Source: Lysobacterales bacterium (GTDB lineage: Bacteria > Pseudomonadota > Gammaproteobacteria > Xanthomonadales > SZUA-38). Taken from it: 64,000 nucleotides of DNA. Position 1 is the stretch's first letter. Each line of letters opens with the position of its first letter. The DNA is taken from positions 1 to 64,000 of the forward strand of contig JANQOZ010000099.1 of the NCBI GenBank assembly GCA_028285525.1. The letters run 5' to 3'. Both the position numbers and the translations under genes were made by a program. This document shows, in pieces, positions 34,000-42,590 of the stretch. The notes under the pieces are model-generated. The model saw only the letters and a program-made list of their open reading frames with translations, made no database searches and had not been told where the DNA came from.

Positions 34000-36210
34000 T
34001 CAATTAGTGACGGTTTCGCGGACCTGCTTATCGGTCAGGGCGGCGGTGCGCTGACCTTCACCGGTCAGGCTGATGATGTCACCGAGGATGCGCACGGTTT
34101 CGTTCAGCAGCACGTCCGGCGCGTCGTCCTCATAGTCGTTGGCGGTTTCCAACTCGGCGTTCAGCGCCTCGGGCGGAATGTCCGGGTTGGTCGTGGAGAG
34201 CAGCTTGACGTCGTCACTTGCGGCTTTCGCGAAGGCCTCGCGAGCCGCCTTGCGAACGGTCCGCAGCTCTTCCTCTTTCTCGAGCTCCGCCCGTCGAGCT
34301 TCTTCGAGCAGAGATACCCGCGTCTGGTCGCGCGCCTCGCGCATGGTCGCGATGTCTTCCAGCAGGTACTTGAACTCGGCGTTGTTCTCCAGCCGTTCCT
34401 GAGATCGCTGCTCGACCACCGGCAGAATGCCGGTCAGATCGTCATAAATCTTGTAGCGCGTCGGCGGAATGCTGGTCCAGGGCAGCGCGTTGTCCAGCGA
34501 GCTTTCGCCGTACTTATCCTCGATGCCCGCGGTCGGAAAGATGATGTCTGGGATCACGCCCCGATGCTGAGTGCTGCCGCCGTTGACCCGGAAAAACTGG
34601 GCGATGGTGAGCTTCAGCTGGCCGAATTTTGGATCGTCGCCTTTGCCGTACCGATCGAGATTGATCAGGTTCTGCACCGTGCCTTTACCGAAGGTGGGCT
34701 CACCGATGACAACACCTCGGCCATAGTCCTGAATGGCCGCGGCGAAAATTTCAGAAGCGGAGGCGCTGTGACGGTTTACCAGCACCACCAGCGGGCCTTC
34801 CCAGGCTGCGCCTCGGTCAGCGTCTGTCTCCACGTCGATCTTGCCGCTGGAATCGCGCACCTGCACGACCGGGCCCCGGTCGATGAACAGGCCGGTCAGG
34901 TCGGTCGCCTCAGCCAGCGAGCCGCCGCCGTTGTTGCGCAGGTCCATCACGATGCCGTCGACGCCTTCGTTCTTGAGCCCGGCGATCAGCGCTCTGACGT
35001 CGCGCGTCGAGGAACGGTAGTCTTCATCGCGGCGGGCCCGTGCGGCGAAGTCCAGATAGAAGGCCGGGAGGTCGATGACGCCGATCCGACGCGTGCTGCC
35101 CTGCCATTCGATCTCAAAGGTGCTGCTTTGAGCGGCTTGCTCCTCGAGCTTCACCTTGTCGCGGACCAGGCCGATGTTGACCGGCTGGCCGTCGATGCCT
35201 GCCTCTGCAGGAATCACTTCGAGCACGACTTCGGTGCCTGAGGTGCCCCGGATCAGCTCGACAACGTCATCCAGGCGCCAGCCCACGACGTCGGTGGCCT
35301 CTTCACCCGGCGCTTCCGTGACGGAGATGATCCGATCACCCACCTTCAGCCGGCCGTCTTTGGAGGCCGGGCCGCCGGGGACCACGCGGCGAATGGTGGT
35401 GTATTCGTTCTCGCGCTGCAGCACGGCGCCGATGCCTTCCAGCGACAGCCGCATAGAGATCTGGAAATTCTCAGAGCTGCGGGGCGCAAGGTATCCGGTG
35501 TGCGGCTCAATCGAGAGCGCAAAAGCGTTCATGTAGTACTGAAAGACGTCCTCTGAATCGAGCTCGGAAACCCGGCGATCGAGGTTCTCGTAGCGCTGCC
35601 GCAGGACGTCGGTGGCGCTCTCATCTTCTTTGTTCGCCAAGCGCAGGCGCAGCATGTCGTTCTTGACCCGGCGCCGCCAGATGTCGTTGAGCTCGTCTTC
35701 GGTCTTGGCCCAGGGCGCCTCAGATCGGTCCAGCTCGAGCGACTCATTGATCTCAAAATCGAAGGGTTTGTTCAGCAGGTCGGTGGCGAACTCAATTCGC
35801 TCGCTGACCCGCTGGGCGTAGACGTTGAAGATGACAAAAGCCGCTGACAGGTCCTGCTTTTTCAGCGCGTCATCCAGGACCGTTCGGAAAGCCTCGAACT
35901 GCCGTACGTCCGAGTCCATGAAGAACACCCGGTTCGGATCGAGGCTTTCGAGGTAGCGATCGAGAATGGCCGAAGACAGCGTGTCGTCGAGCCGTGTCTT
36001 TTTATAGTGTGCGCGCGTCAGAAAGGTTGTTGCCCACCGACTGGCCTCGAGCTGGTTGGGTTCGGGCTGCAGCGTCAGCGGCCGTTCGGGCGTTTTGGCC
36101 GTTGCGGCACCGGCCACCATCAGGGTGACGCACACCGTGGCGGTGAGTCGACCGGCAAGGCGGTTGGCCAGGCGAAGGGCTCTTGGGGCAGTTCTTGGGA
36201 CGCGCGTCAT
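34000..36210 (-). CDS. prc: Tail-specific (C-terminal processing) periplasmic protease
   Basis: A 736-residue Prc/Tsp protease with a signal peptide, an N-terminal helical domain, a PDZ domain (about 235-330), the S41 catalytic core and a C-terminal domain. The catalytic serine lies in NRHSASASEIF and the lysine in PTFGKGTVQNL; DLRNNGGGSL is also conserved. Prc trims or degrades periplasmic proteins, including peptidoglycan hydrolases such as MepS in E. coli. Its place beside lytic and elongation genes fits envelope homeostasis. Length agrees with the family. Confidence 0.94.
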   Translation of the reverse strand: MTRVPRTAPRALRLANRLAGRLTATVCVTLMVAGAATAKTPERPLTLQPEPNQLEASRWATTFLTRAHYKKTRLDDTLSSAILDRYLESLDPNRVFFMDSDVRQFEAFRTVLDDALKKQDLSAAFVIFNVYAQRVSERIEFATDLLNKPFDFEINESLELDRSEAPWAKTEDELNDIWRRRVKNDMLRLRLANKEDESATDVLRQRYENLDRRVSELDSEDVFQYYMNAFALSIEPHTGYLAPRSSENFQISMRLSLEGIGAVLQRENEYTTIRRVVPGGPASKDGRLKVGDRIISVTEAPGEEATDVVGWRLDDVVELIRGTSGTEVVLEVIPAEAGIDGQPVNIGLVRDKVKLEEQAAQSSTFEIEWQGSTRRIGVIDLPAFYLDFAARARRDEDYRSSTRDVRALIAGLKNEGVDGIVMDLRNNGGGSLAEATDLTGLFIDRGPVVQVRDSSGKIDVETDADRGAAWEGPLVVLVNRHSASASEIFAAAIQDYGRGVVIGEPTFGKGTVQNLINLDRYGKGDDPKFGQLKLTIAQFFRVNGGSTQHRGVIPDIIFPTAGIEDKYGESSLDNALPWTSIPPTRYKIYDDLTGILPVVEQRSQERLENNAEFKYLLEDIATMREARDQTRVSLLEEARRAELEKEEELRTVRKAAREAFAKAASDDVKLLSTTNPDIPPEALNAELETANDYEDDAPDVLLNETVRILGDIISLTGEGQRTAALTDKQVRETVTN

Positions 36211-36339
36211 TCAGTTCTCCTTGGTACGCCGGGGAACTGGCACTCCGGCCAGCGGTTCCTTTAGGACCACAAAAGATACCAAAGGGTTTCACCCGGAATG
36301 TTGCGCCCCAACACAAACAGCGGGAACAACATGTTAATT

Positions 36340-36359
36340 AAACGGCGGCAAGGCCGTTT
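36340..36359 (-). terminator. Possible terminator after lipA
   Basis: AAACGGC and GCCGTTT form a 7-base-pair stem around a 6-base loop, 136 bases beyond the lipA stop on the minus strand. It is followed by AATTAA rather than a clean T-run, so strength is doubtful. It lies between a candidate prc promoter and the prc start, which argues it may be an mRNA leader structure instead. Confidence 0.3.
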
Positions 36360-36376
36360 CACTGCTTTATCGGCAG

Positions 36377-36420
36377 TTAGTACGAAGCCTGCAGTTTTGT
36401 CAAGGTTAAGCCGACAAAAC
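36377..36420 (-). promoter_or_regulatory. Possible prc promoter within an inverted repeat
   Basis: On the minus strand, TTGACA (36404-36399) has a weak -10-like TACTAA or CTAACT 15-17 bases downstream. The -35 lies at one arm of an 8-base inverted repeat, GTTTTGTC (36394-36401) and GACAAAAC (36413-36420). This could drive prc with a leader of about 160 bases. The -10 match is poor. Confidence 0.35.
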
Positions 36421-36495
36421 CCTTGTTACATGCGCCGAAAGTGCTGCTGCGGTCGCATCACCTACGGCGGTCGAAGTTTTTCTGCGCCTCGACGA

Positions 36496-37476
36496 CTAGA
36501 CGACCGCTGCCTGACTGGCCATCTCGTCCGCGTGGTAGGACGAACGCACCAGCGGGCCGCTCGCGACGTGGCTGAAGCCCATCTTGTTGCCCACCGCTTC
36601 GATCTCGGCGAACTCGTCCGGCGTCCAGTAGCGGATCACCGGATGATGATGGGCGGTCGGCTGCAGATACTGACCGACAGTCACCATGTCGACGTCGTGG
36701 CGCTTCAGGTCCTCAAGACAGCCGATGACCTGATCCATCGTCTCACCAAGCCCCAGCATGATGCCTGACTTGGTCGGCAGCTCCGGATGACGCTGCTTGA
36801 AGCGCTGCAGCAGATCCATCGACCACTGGTAGTCAGCGCCGGGCCTGACCTGTCGGTAAAGATCGGGCACCGTCTCGACGTTGTGGTTAAAAACGTCCGG
36901 CGGCTCCTCGCTCAGGATGTCCAGCGCCCGCTCCATGCGGCCCCTGCCGCGGAAGTCGGGTGTCAGGATTTCGACCTTGATTCCACGCTGAGCTTCGCGC
37001 ACTGCGCGTATACATTCTGCGAAATGCCCCGCACCGCCGTCACGCAGATCGTCTCGATCGACGGACGTGATGACCACGTAGCGCAGCTTCATCTGCGCGA
37101 TCGTCTCGGCCAGTCGCCGCGGTTCGTCGGTGTCTACAGCCTTCGGCCGACCGTGGGCAACGTCGCAGAACGCGCAGCGACGGGTGCAGATCTCACCCAG
37201 GATCATGAAGGTGGCGGTACCCTTGGAGAAACACTCGTGGATGTTCGGGCAGGACGCCTCTTCGCAGACCGTGACCAGGGCGTTCTGTCGCAGGTTGGCC
37301 TTGAGTTTGCCGACGGCGTTACCCGCGGGGATTCGCACGCGGATCCAGTCGGGCTTCCGCAGGCTGGGCGTGGCCGGGTCAAAGGTGACCGGATTGCGCG
37401 CGATCTTCGACGCGCCGGTCTGCTTTTTGCCGACGACAACCTGCTCCTGCGTGTCGGTGGTGACTTGGTCAGGCAC
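36496..37476 (-). CDS. lipA: Lipoyl synthase
   Basis: A 326-residue radical-SAM enzyme that inserts two sulfurs into octanoyl groups on lipoyl domains. The auxiliary cluster cysteines are seen in [13 protein letters not shown], the radical-SAM cluster in [10 protein letters not shown], and the conserved C-terminal RSSYHA motif is present. It overlaps the end of lipB by 8 bases. Together with lipB it forms the complete endogenous lipoate pathway. Confidence 0.97.
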   Translation of the reverse strand: MPDQVTTDTQEQVVVGKKQTGASKIARNPVTFDPATPSLRKPDWIRVRIPAGNAVGKLKANLRQNALVTVCEEASCPNIHECFSKGTATFMILGEICTRRCAFCDVAHGRPKAVDTDEPRRLAETIAQMKLRYVVITSVDRDDLRDGGAGHFAECIRAVREAQRGIKVEILTPDFRGRGRMERALDILSEEPPDVFNHNVETVPDLYRQVRPGADYQWSMDLLQRFKQRHPELPTKSGIMLGLGETMDQVIGCLEDLKRHDVDMVTVGQYLQPTAHHHPVIRYWTPDEFAEIEAVGNKMGFSHVASGPLVRSSYHADEMASQAAVV

Positions 37477-38116
37477 AAGCGCCCTCCTGTTCTTCCATGG
37501 TGTGACCGCTGAGTGCGGTTAATCGTTCGATGAGCGCGAACCCCGCGCTGCGCCAGTCGCCGGGAATTCCCAGCGCCGTGGTTTGGGTCATTTCCAATCC
37601 CTCGAAGCCGCAGGGGTTGATTCGGGAAAACGGCTCCAGACTCATATCTACGTTAACCGCCATACCGTGAAAACTGCATCCACGCCGGACACGGAGGCCC
37701 AGCGACGCGATTTTCTGCCCGTCGACGTACACCCCCGGCGCCTTTTCGCGGCGTTGCGCGGTGACGTCATGTGCCGCGAGCCAGTCGATGACGCTTTGCT
37801 CCAGCCATTCCACCAGCGTTCGGATACCGATCTTGGCCCGCTTCAGGTCCCAGAGCGGGTAAATCACGGCCTGGCCCGGACCGTGATAGGTCACCTGGCC
37901 GCCGCGATCGACCTGAAGCAGCGGAATGTCCCCGGGCGCCAGGACATGGTCCCGGGTTGCGGCCTGTCCCAGCGTGAACACCGGCGGGTGTTCCACCAGC
38001 CAGACCTCATCAATGGTGCTTGCATCACGCTGATCGGTAAATGCCTGCATGCGCCGCCAAACAGGCTCGTAGGCCTCCCGGCCGAGATCGCGAACGTTCA
38101 GCGCTAAAGCGTCCAA
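37469..38116 (-). CDS. lipB: Octanoyl-ACP:protein octanoyltransferase
   Basis: A 215-residue LipB that transfers octanoate from ACP to lipoyl domains. [12 protein letters not shown] (glycine-rich/His motif), the acyl-accepting lysine region [12 protein letters not shown] and the catalytic cysteine in [13 protein letters not shown] are present. It overlaps ybeD by 13 bases and lipA by 8 bases. The order dacA-ybeD-lipB-lipA matches E. coli. Confidence 0.96.
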   Translation of the reverse strand: MDALALNVRDLGREAYEPVWRRMQAFTDQRDASTIDEVWLVEHPPVFTLGQAATRDHVLAPGDIPLLQVDRGGQVTYHGPGQAVIYPLWDLKRAKIGIRTLVEWLEQSVIDWLAAHDVTAQRREKAPGVYVDGQKIASLGLRVRRGCSFHGMAVNVDMSLEPFSRINPCGFEGLEMTQTTALGIPGDWRSAGFALIERLTALSGHTMEEQEGACA

Positions 38117-38427
38117 AGGACCTGTTCATGGCGGGTCAGCTCGCCGTAGATCGACTCGAGCTGTTCCCGCGACTCAACCTGAACCGTGACGGTAATCGAC
38201 TCGTATTTGCCGCCTTTGGACGGGCGCGAGCGAACGGCGTCGTCTCCAACCGGCACGTGGCGGGACACAATTTCCAGAACCTGTTCCGTCAGCCCGGCGC
38301 CGCTTTTGCCCATGGCCTTGATCGGGTAGGTGCAGGGAAACTCAAGGCCCCGACCTTCCTCGATTTCTGCGGCCGCGTTGCGGAGCTCTCCCGACGCGCC
38401 GTCGCTGGGGTCATTCGCCGAAGTCAT
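38104..38427 (-). CDS. ybeD: YbeD/DUF493 family protein
   Basis: A 107-residue small protein with the DUF493 pattern: [12 protein letters not shown], a central helix and [14 protein letters not shown], ending HEQVLWTL. It adopts an ACT/ferredoxin-like fold in E. coli, with no settled function. It is fixed between dacA and lipB in many gammaproteobacteria, as here, and overlaps both (17 and 13 bases), so it is translated in coupling with them. Confidence 0.92.
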   Translation of the reverse strand: MTSANDPSDGASGELRNAAAEIEEGRGLEFPCTYPIKAMGKSGAGLTEQVLEIVSRHVPVGDDAVRSRPSKGGKYESITVTVQVESREQLESIYGELTRHEQVLWTL

Positions 38428-39586
38428 GAAACCACAACGCGATGCTGTCGCTCATCCGGCGCCAGAATCCGCCACGTTCTACTTCGTTGAGCGTCAGGAG
38501 CGGTGAGCTCGCCTTCAGCTCGTCTCCCAGGAACACCCGCAGGCTGCCGACCTCATAACCCGCGGCGAGCGGCGCCGTCAGCACCGACATCACCTCGGTT
38601 TCCGCCCGCAGGTTTTCGTACTGGCCGCTGGGGATCGTGATGTGTATGTCGCCCGCAATTCCGAGCCCAAGCTCCTCATCAACTCCTTTCCAGACCTTCA
38701 CGCGGCTGAGCTCCTCGCCGGCGCGATACAGCTGATGGGTCTCAAAAAACCGAAATCCGTAGTTCAGCAGCTTCTGAGAATCGTCGGCGCGACTGTTCTC
38801 CGAGGCTGAGCCCATCACAACGCTGATCAGCCTCATGCCCCCGCGCTGCGCTGATGCGGCGAGGCAGTAGCCCGCCGAGCTGGTGTGCCCGGTTTTCAGG
38901 CCGTCGACCGCCGGATCGCGCCACAGGAGGTTGTTGCGGTTGTGCTGGCGGATTTCGTTGAAGGTGAACTCCTTCTCGGAGTACCACTTGTAATAGTCGG
39001 GGAAATCCCGGATGAGCGCTGACGAAAGGATCGCGATATCGCGCGCCGTGGTCAGATGCTCGGGCGCCGGCAGGCCGGTGGCGTTCAGAAAGTTGGAGTT
39101 GCTCATCCCCAGGCTGGCAGCGTACTGATTCATCAGCGCCGCAAACGTGTCCTCGCTGCCAGCGATGTGTTCGGCGAGCGCAACGCTGGCGTCGTTGCCC
39201 GACTGCACGATCATGCCCTTGAGGAGGTCTGAGACTTTGACCTGATTGCCCACCTCGATGAACATCTTGGAGCCTTCGGTGCGCCAGGCCTTCTCGCTCA
39301 CCGGGACCATCTCCTGCAGGCTGAGCCCCCCGGACTTGAGCTCCGAGAACACGATATAAGAGGTCATCAGCTTGGTGATACTCGCGGGCTCGATCGGCTG
39401 GTCGACGTTCTGGGAAGCGAGAACCTCGCCGGAGGCATGATCGAGCAGGATGTAGCTCGTGGCGCCGATCTGAGGCGGAGCGGGCACCGGGATGCTGGGC
39501 GCGGCAGCCGCCACACCGCTCAGGATCAGCAGCAGGCCGGCCAGGAGTGCGGTCGGCGTTGAGGTTTTTTCCGTCAGATAGCGCAT
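38411..39586 (-). CDS. dacA: D-alanyl-D-alanine carboxypeptidase (PBP5/6 type)
   Basis: A 391-residue serine carboxypeptidase that removes the terminal D-Ala from peptidoglycan stem peptides. It has a signal peptide, the SxxK motif in SITKLMTS, SGN in VQSGNDASVA, KTG in GLKTGHTS, a beta-rich C-terminal domain and an amphipathic end ([16 protein letters not shown]) that should tether it to the membrane. ATG 39586 is chosen because a TATAAT box (39620-39615) overlaps the more upstream possible start at 39616. Confidence 0.94.
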   Translation of the reverse strand: MRYLTEKTSTPTALLAGLLLILSGVAAAAPSIPVPAPPQIGATSYILLDHASGEVLASQNVDQPIEPASITKLMTSYIVFSELKSGGLSLQEMVPVSEKAWRTEGSKMFIEVGNQVKVSDLLKGMIVQSGNDASVALAEHIAGSEDTFAALMNQYAASLGMSNSNFLNATGLPAPEHLTTARDIAILSSALIRDFPDYYKWYSEKEFTFNEIRQHNRNNLLWRDPAVDGLKTGHTSSAGYCLAASAQRGGMRLISVVMGSASENSRADDSQKLLNYGFRFFETHQLYRAGEELSRVKVWKGVDEELGLGIAGDIHITIPSGQYENLRAETEVMSVLTAPLAAGYEVGSLRVFLGDELKASSPLLTLNEVERGGFWRRMSDSIALWFHDFGE

Positions 39587-39614
39587 AGCACCATTCAGTT
39601 TCGTCGGGCCGGGC

Positions 39615-39620
39615 ATTATA
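39615..39620 (-). promoter_or_regulatory. TATAAT -10 box upstream of dacA
   Basis: A perfect TATAAT on the minus strand lies about 29 bases before the chosen dacA start. No good -35 element is seen at the right distance. The surrounding sequence is GC-rich and can form a small hairpin. It suggests dacA-ybeD-lipBA can be transcribed separately from the upstream rod genes. Confidence 0.4.
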
Positions 39621-39667
39621 CGGGCTGAGCCCGGCCATCACAGTCCTAGATGGGGCGCCCGCAGCGT

Positions 39668-40477
39668 CTACTCAAATATCACCCGGGCCGTGCCGAAGCC
39701 CCAGGTTCTCAGCTGATCGGCCAGCGACTCGGCGCTGGCGGCGTCGGCCAGTGGCCCGATACGAACGCGATGGAGCTGCTGGCCCCCCGGGTCCCGCGTG
39801 GTCTTCACCAGCGCTGACTCAATATTTTTCTGCCGCAGCCGGCCGACCATAGTCAGCGCGTTGTCGCGGCTGGAGAACGCGCCAAGCTGGAGGAACACGC
39901 TGTTGGCGGTGGCGACGCTGGGCCGGCGATCCCCGCCCTCGGGCACAATGGCTTCTACTTCGACCTGCGCTGTCCCGTCGCGGATCATGTCCAGGCGCTC
40001 GGCGGCCGCAAAAGACAGATCGATAATGCGCCCCTTCTTGAACGGTCCGCGATCGTTGACCCTCACCACGATGCTGGCCCCGGTATCGACCCGGGTGACC
40101 CTCACGTAGCTCGGCAGCGGCAGCGTCCGATGGGCCGCGGTAAACGCGTACATGTCGAACGTTTCCTGGTTCGAGGTGGGTTTCCCGTGGAAGTTGGGTC
40201 CGTACCAGGATGCCACGCCCCGCTCCCGATAGCCGTTTGCGCTGGCCATCACGCGATAGGTCCGGCCCAGCACCCGGTAGGGCGAGTGGTTACCGACGGC
40301 GCTGAGTGGCTCCGCCCGTGGCGTTGGCTCGACCGCGGGCCGGCTCGGTGGAACCGGCGTGCTGGGACGGCTGGCGCAGCCGATCAGCAGGCAGGTCGCC
40401 GCCAAGGTCGCGAGACCTGAAGCTGTCCACCTGAACCTCCTATGGCTTAAGCCCAAAAGGCTAAAGCGCTTTTTCAA
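39668..40477 (-). CDS. rlpA: Septal-ring lytic transglycosylase/lipoprotein RlpA
   Basis: A 269-residue lipoprotein. The lipobox LIGC puts the lipidated residue at Cys34. The double-psi beta-barrel domain (about 80-170) shows RGVASWYGPNFHGKPTSN and VRVNDRGPF, and a C-terminal SPOR domain (about 195-269) binds denuded glycan strands. In Pseudomonas RlpA cleaves such strands. The start is a TTG overlapping mltB by 17 bases with no strong ribosome site, so the exact N-terminus is uncertain. Confidence 0.9.
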   Translation of the reverse strand: MKKRFSLLGLSHRRFRWTASGLATLAATCLLIGCASRPSTPVPPSRPAVEPTPRAEPLSAVGNHSPYRVLGRTYRVMASANGYRERGVASWYGPNFHGKPTSNQETFDMYAFTAAHRTLPLPSYVRVTRVDTGASIVVRVNDRGPFKKGRIIDLSFAAAERLDMIRDGTAQVEVEAIVPEGGDRRPSVATANSVFLQLGAFSSRDNALTMVGRLRQKNIESALVKTTRDPGGQQLHRVRIGPLADAASAESLADQLRTWGFGTARVIFE

Positions 40478-41417
40478 TTTCGTTTGCCAGCTGGAACACC
40501 GCCATGGAGTAGAGCGCGCTGTGGTTGTAGCGGCTGATGACGTAGAAGTTGTGGTAGGTCACCCAGTGCTCCTGCGCCTGGGCGCCGTCCAGCGTGACCA
40601 GCGATACGGCCGTGTTGTCGTCGGCGAGCGGCTGCTCGACCTCGTAGCCCCAGTCGCGGATCTGGCTGAGCGGGTAGGCGGGCTTCAGCTTCGGTTTCTT
40701 AAGCGCGCGGGCTCCCTCGCCGGCGCGCACCTGCTGTGCGACCGGGGCGCCGTTTTCCCAGCCGTGGCGCCGGAAGTAGTTGGCGATACTGGCCAGCGCG
40801 TCAGCCCGCGAGCCCCAGAGATCGCGCTGTCCGTCGCCGTCGTGGTCCACCGCATAGCTCCGATAGCTCGACGAGATGAACTGCCCCATGCCCATGGCGC
40901 CGGCGTAAGAACCCTTGAGCTGACTCAGCGGGAGCTGTTCGTCGCGGCCCAGCAGTAGAAACTGCTCCAGCTCGCTGCGGAAAAACTTCGCCCGCGGCGG
41001 GTAGTGGAAAGCGAGTGTCGCCAGGGCGTCGATGACCCGGAATCGCCCCAGGATGTTGCCGTAGCTCGTCTCCACCCCGGCGATCGCCACAATCACCTTG
41101 GCCGGAACGCCGTATTGGGCCTCGACCTCCGCCAGCAGCTCCTGGTTTTCCTTCCAGAACGCGACGCCGTCGCGAACCCGCTTGTCGGTCAGAAAGATCG
41201 GCCGATAGTCTTTCCAGGGCTTGCCTTCAGCCGGGCGGCTGATAGCGTCAATGATCGTCTGGCTGCGTTCAGCGTCAGCCAGCAGGGCGCTGATTTCCTC
41301 CGCCGGCCAGCTGTGGCGCTCGGCGACTTCGGCGACGAAGGCGTCAGCCCCCGGATGGCTGCTGTTCAGGGTGGCCGCGCTGGCGGCGACGAGAGTCAGG
41401 GCAGCAATGATCTGCAT
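40461..41417 (-). CDS. mltB: Membrane-bound lytic murein transglycosylase B
   Basis: A 318-residue lytic transglycosylase with a short signal sequence and the catalytic glutamate in AIAGVETSYGNILG. GAMGMGQFISSSY and DHDGDGQRDLWGS (a calcium-type loop) are typical of MltB. No lipobox is obvious, so it may be a soluble periplasmic form. It lies between rodA and rlpA, the common order in gammaproteobacteria. Confidence 0.94.
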   Translation of the reverse strand: MQIIAALTLVAASAATLNSSHPGADAFVAEVAERHSWPAEEISALLADAERSQTIIDAISRPAEGKPWKDYRPIFLTDKRVRDGVAFWKENQELLAEVEAQYGVPAKVIVAIAGVETSYGNILGRFRVIDALATLAFHYPPRAKFFRSELEQFLLLGRDEQLPLSQLKGSYAGAMGMGQFISSSYRSYAVDHDGDGQRDLWGSRADALASIANYFRRHGWENGAPVAQQVRAGEGARALKKPKLKPAYPLSQIRDWGYEVEQPLADDNTAVSLVTLDGAQAQEHWVTYHNFYVISRYNHSALYSMAVFQLANEIEKAL

Positions 41418-41474
41418 CGGCGATCCATCATTTGGCGAGCCCGCAATTCTAACGCAAGGCGCGGCGCGGAGCGT

Positions 41475-42590
41475 TCAATAACGGTTAAGGAGCCGACGAT
41501 GACTGTAAACGGACATAATCAGCCCGAAAGATGTCAGTAGGCTGATCAGTGAGGTGCCGCCGTAGCTGATCAGCGGCAGCGGCACGCCCACCACGGGCAG
41601 TAGCCCGCTGATCATGCCGGCGTTCACCATCACGTAGACAAAAAAGGTCAGCCCAAGCGCGCCGGCCAGCAGCCGGGAGAAGCTGTCTTTCGCCTGGCCG
41701 GCCAGCCAGAGACAGCGTCCGATGATGTACAGGTAGAGCGCAAACAGCAGCAGCACTCCCAGCAGCCCGAACTCTTCGGCCAGCACCGCCAGCACAAAGT
41801 CGGTGGAGCGCTCCGGCAGAAACTCGAGATGAGCCTGGGTGCTGTTCATCCAGCCCTTGCCGAATAGGCCGCCCGACCCGACCGCAATTTTCGACTGAAT
41901 GATGTTCCAGCCGGAACCCAGCGGATCGGACTCCGGGTTCAGAAAGGTGAGCACGCGGCCGCGCTGATAGTCGTGCATGAAGTGCCACAGGACCGGCGCA
42001 AGCGCCATGGCCGACACGCAGAAGAAGGTGATCAGGCGCCAGGACAGGCCGGCGAGGAACACGACAAACAGACCGCTGGTGGCTACCAGCATCGCCGTCC
42101 CCAGATCCGGCTGCCGGGCGATCAGCACTGCAGGCACCGCCACGATCACCAGGCTGACCAGCAGCTGGCGCCAGCCGGGCGGCAGGCTGCTGCGGTGCAT
42201 GTACCAGGCCAGCATCATGGGCAGCGACAGTTTCAGGATCTCTGACGGCTGGAAGCGGATGATGCCAAGGTCCAGCCAGCGCTGTGCGCCCCGACCCTCG
42301 CCCAGAAACGCCACTAGCACCAGCAGCGCCAGGCCCAGCGCGTAGAACGCCGGTGCCCAGACCCGAAAATGGTGCGGGGAGAGGCAGGCGATGACGGTCA
42401 TGGAGGTGAGACCGATCGCCAGCCTCACGGCCTGGCGAAGCACCGTGCCGGAGTCCTCTCCCGACGCGCCGTAGAGCACCACCAGGCCAAAACACGCGGT
42501 GGCGACCAGCGCGCTGACCAAAGGCAGGTCGAGCATGGGTCGCGCCGCCACGGAGCGCAGAAAGCGGATGCCGGCTACGGCCGTGTTCAC
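41475..42590 (-). CDS. rodA: SEDS peptidoglycan polymerase RodA
   Basis: A 371-residue membrane protein with about ten hydrophobic segments. GRGAQRWLDLG and FQPSEILKLSLPM near the catalytic aspartate region, ARQPDLGTA, and GVPLPLISYGGTSL are SEDS signatures. RodA polymerises glycan strands during cell elongation with PBP2. Its start overlaps mrdA by 4 bases. Confidence 0.96.
   Translation of the reverse strand: MNTAVAGIRFLRSVAARPMLDLPLVSALVATACFGLVVLYGASGEDSGTVLRQAVRLAIGLTSMTVIACLSPHHFRVWAPAFYALGLALLVLVAFLGEGRGAQRWLDLGIIRFQPSEILKLSLPMMLAWYMHRSSLPPGWRQLLVSLVIVAVPAVLIARQPDLGTAMLVATSGLFVVFLAGLSWRLITFFCVSAMALAPVLWHFMHDYQRGRVLTFLNPESDPLGSGWNIIQSKIAVGSGGLFGKGWMNSTQAHLEFLPERSTDFVLAVLAEEFGLLGVLLLFALYLYIIGRCLWLAGQAKDSFSRLLAGALGLTFFVYVMVNAGMISGLLPVVGVPLPLISYGGTSLISLLTSFGLIMSVYSHRRLLNRY

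Noticed and set aside
33952..35241. A 429-codon plus-strand frame opposite the prc gene
   Set aside because: It is fully antisense to a well-conserved protease gene, has no recognisable domains, and reflects the high GC content that keeps opposite-strand frames open.
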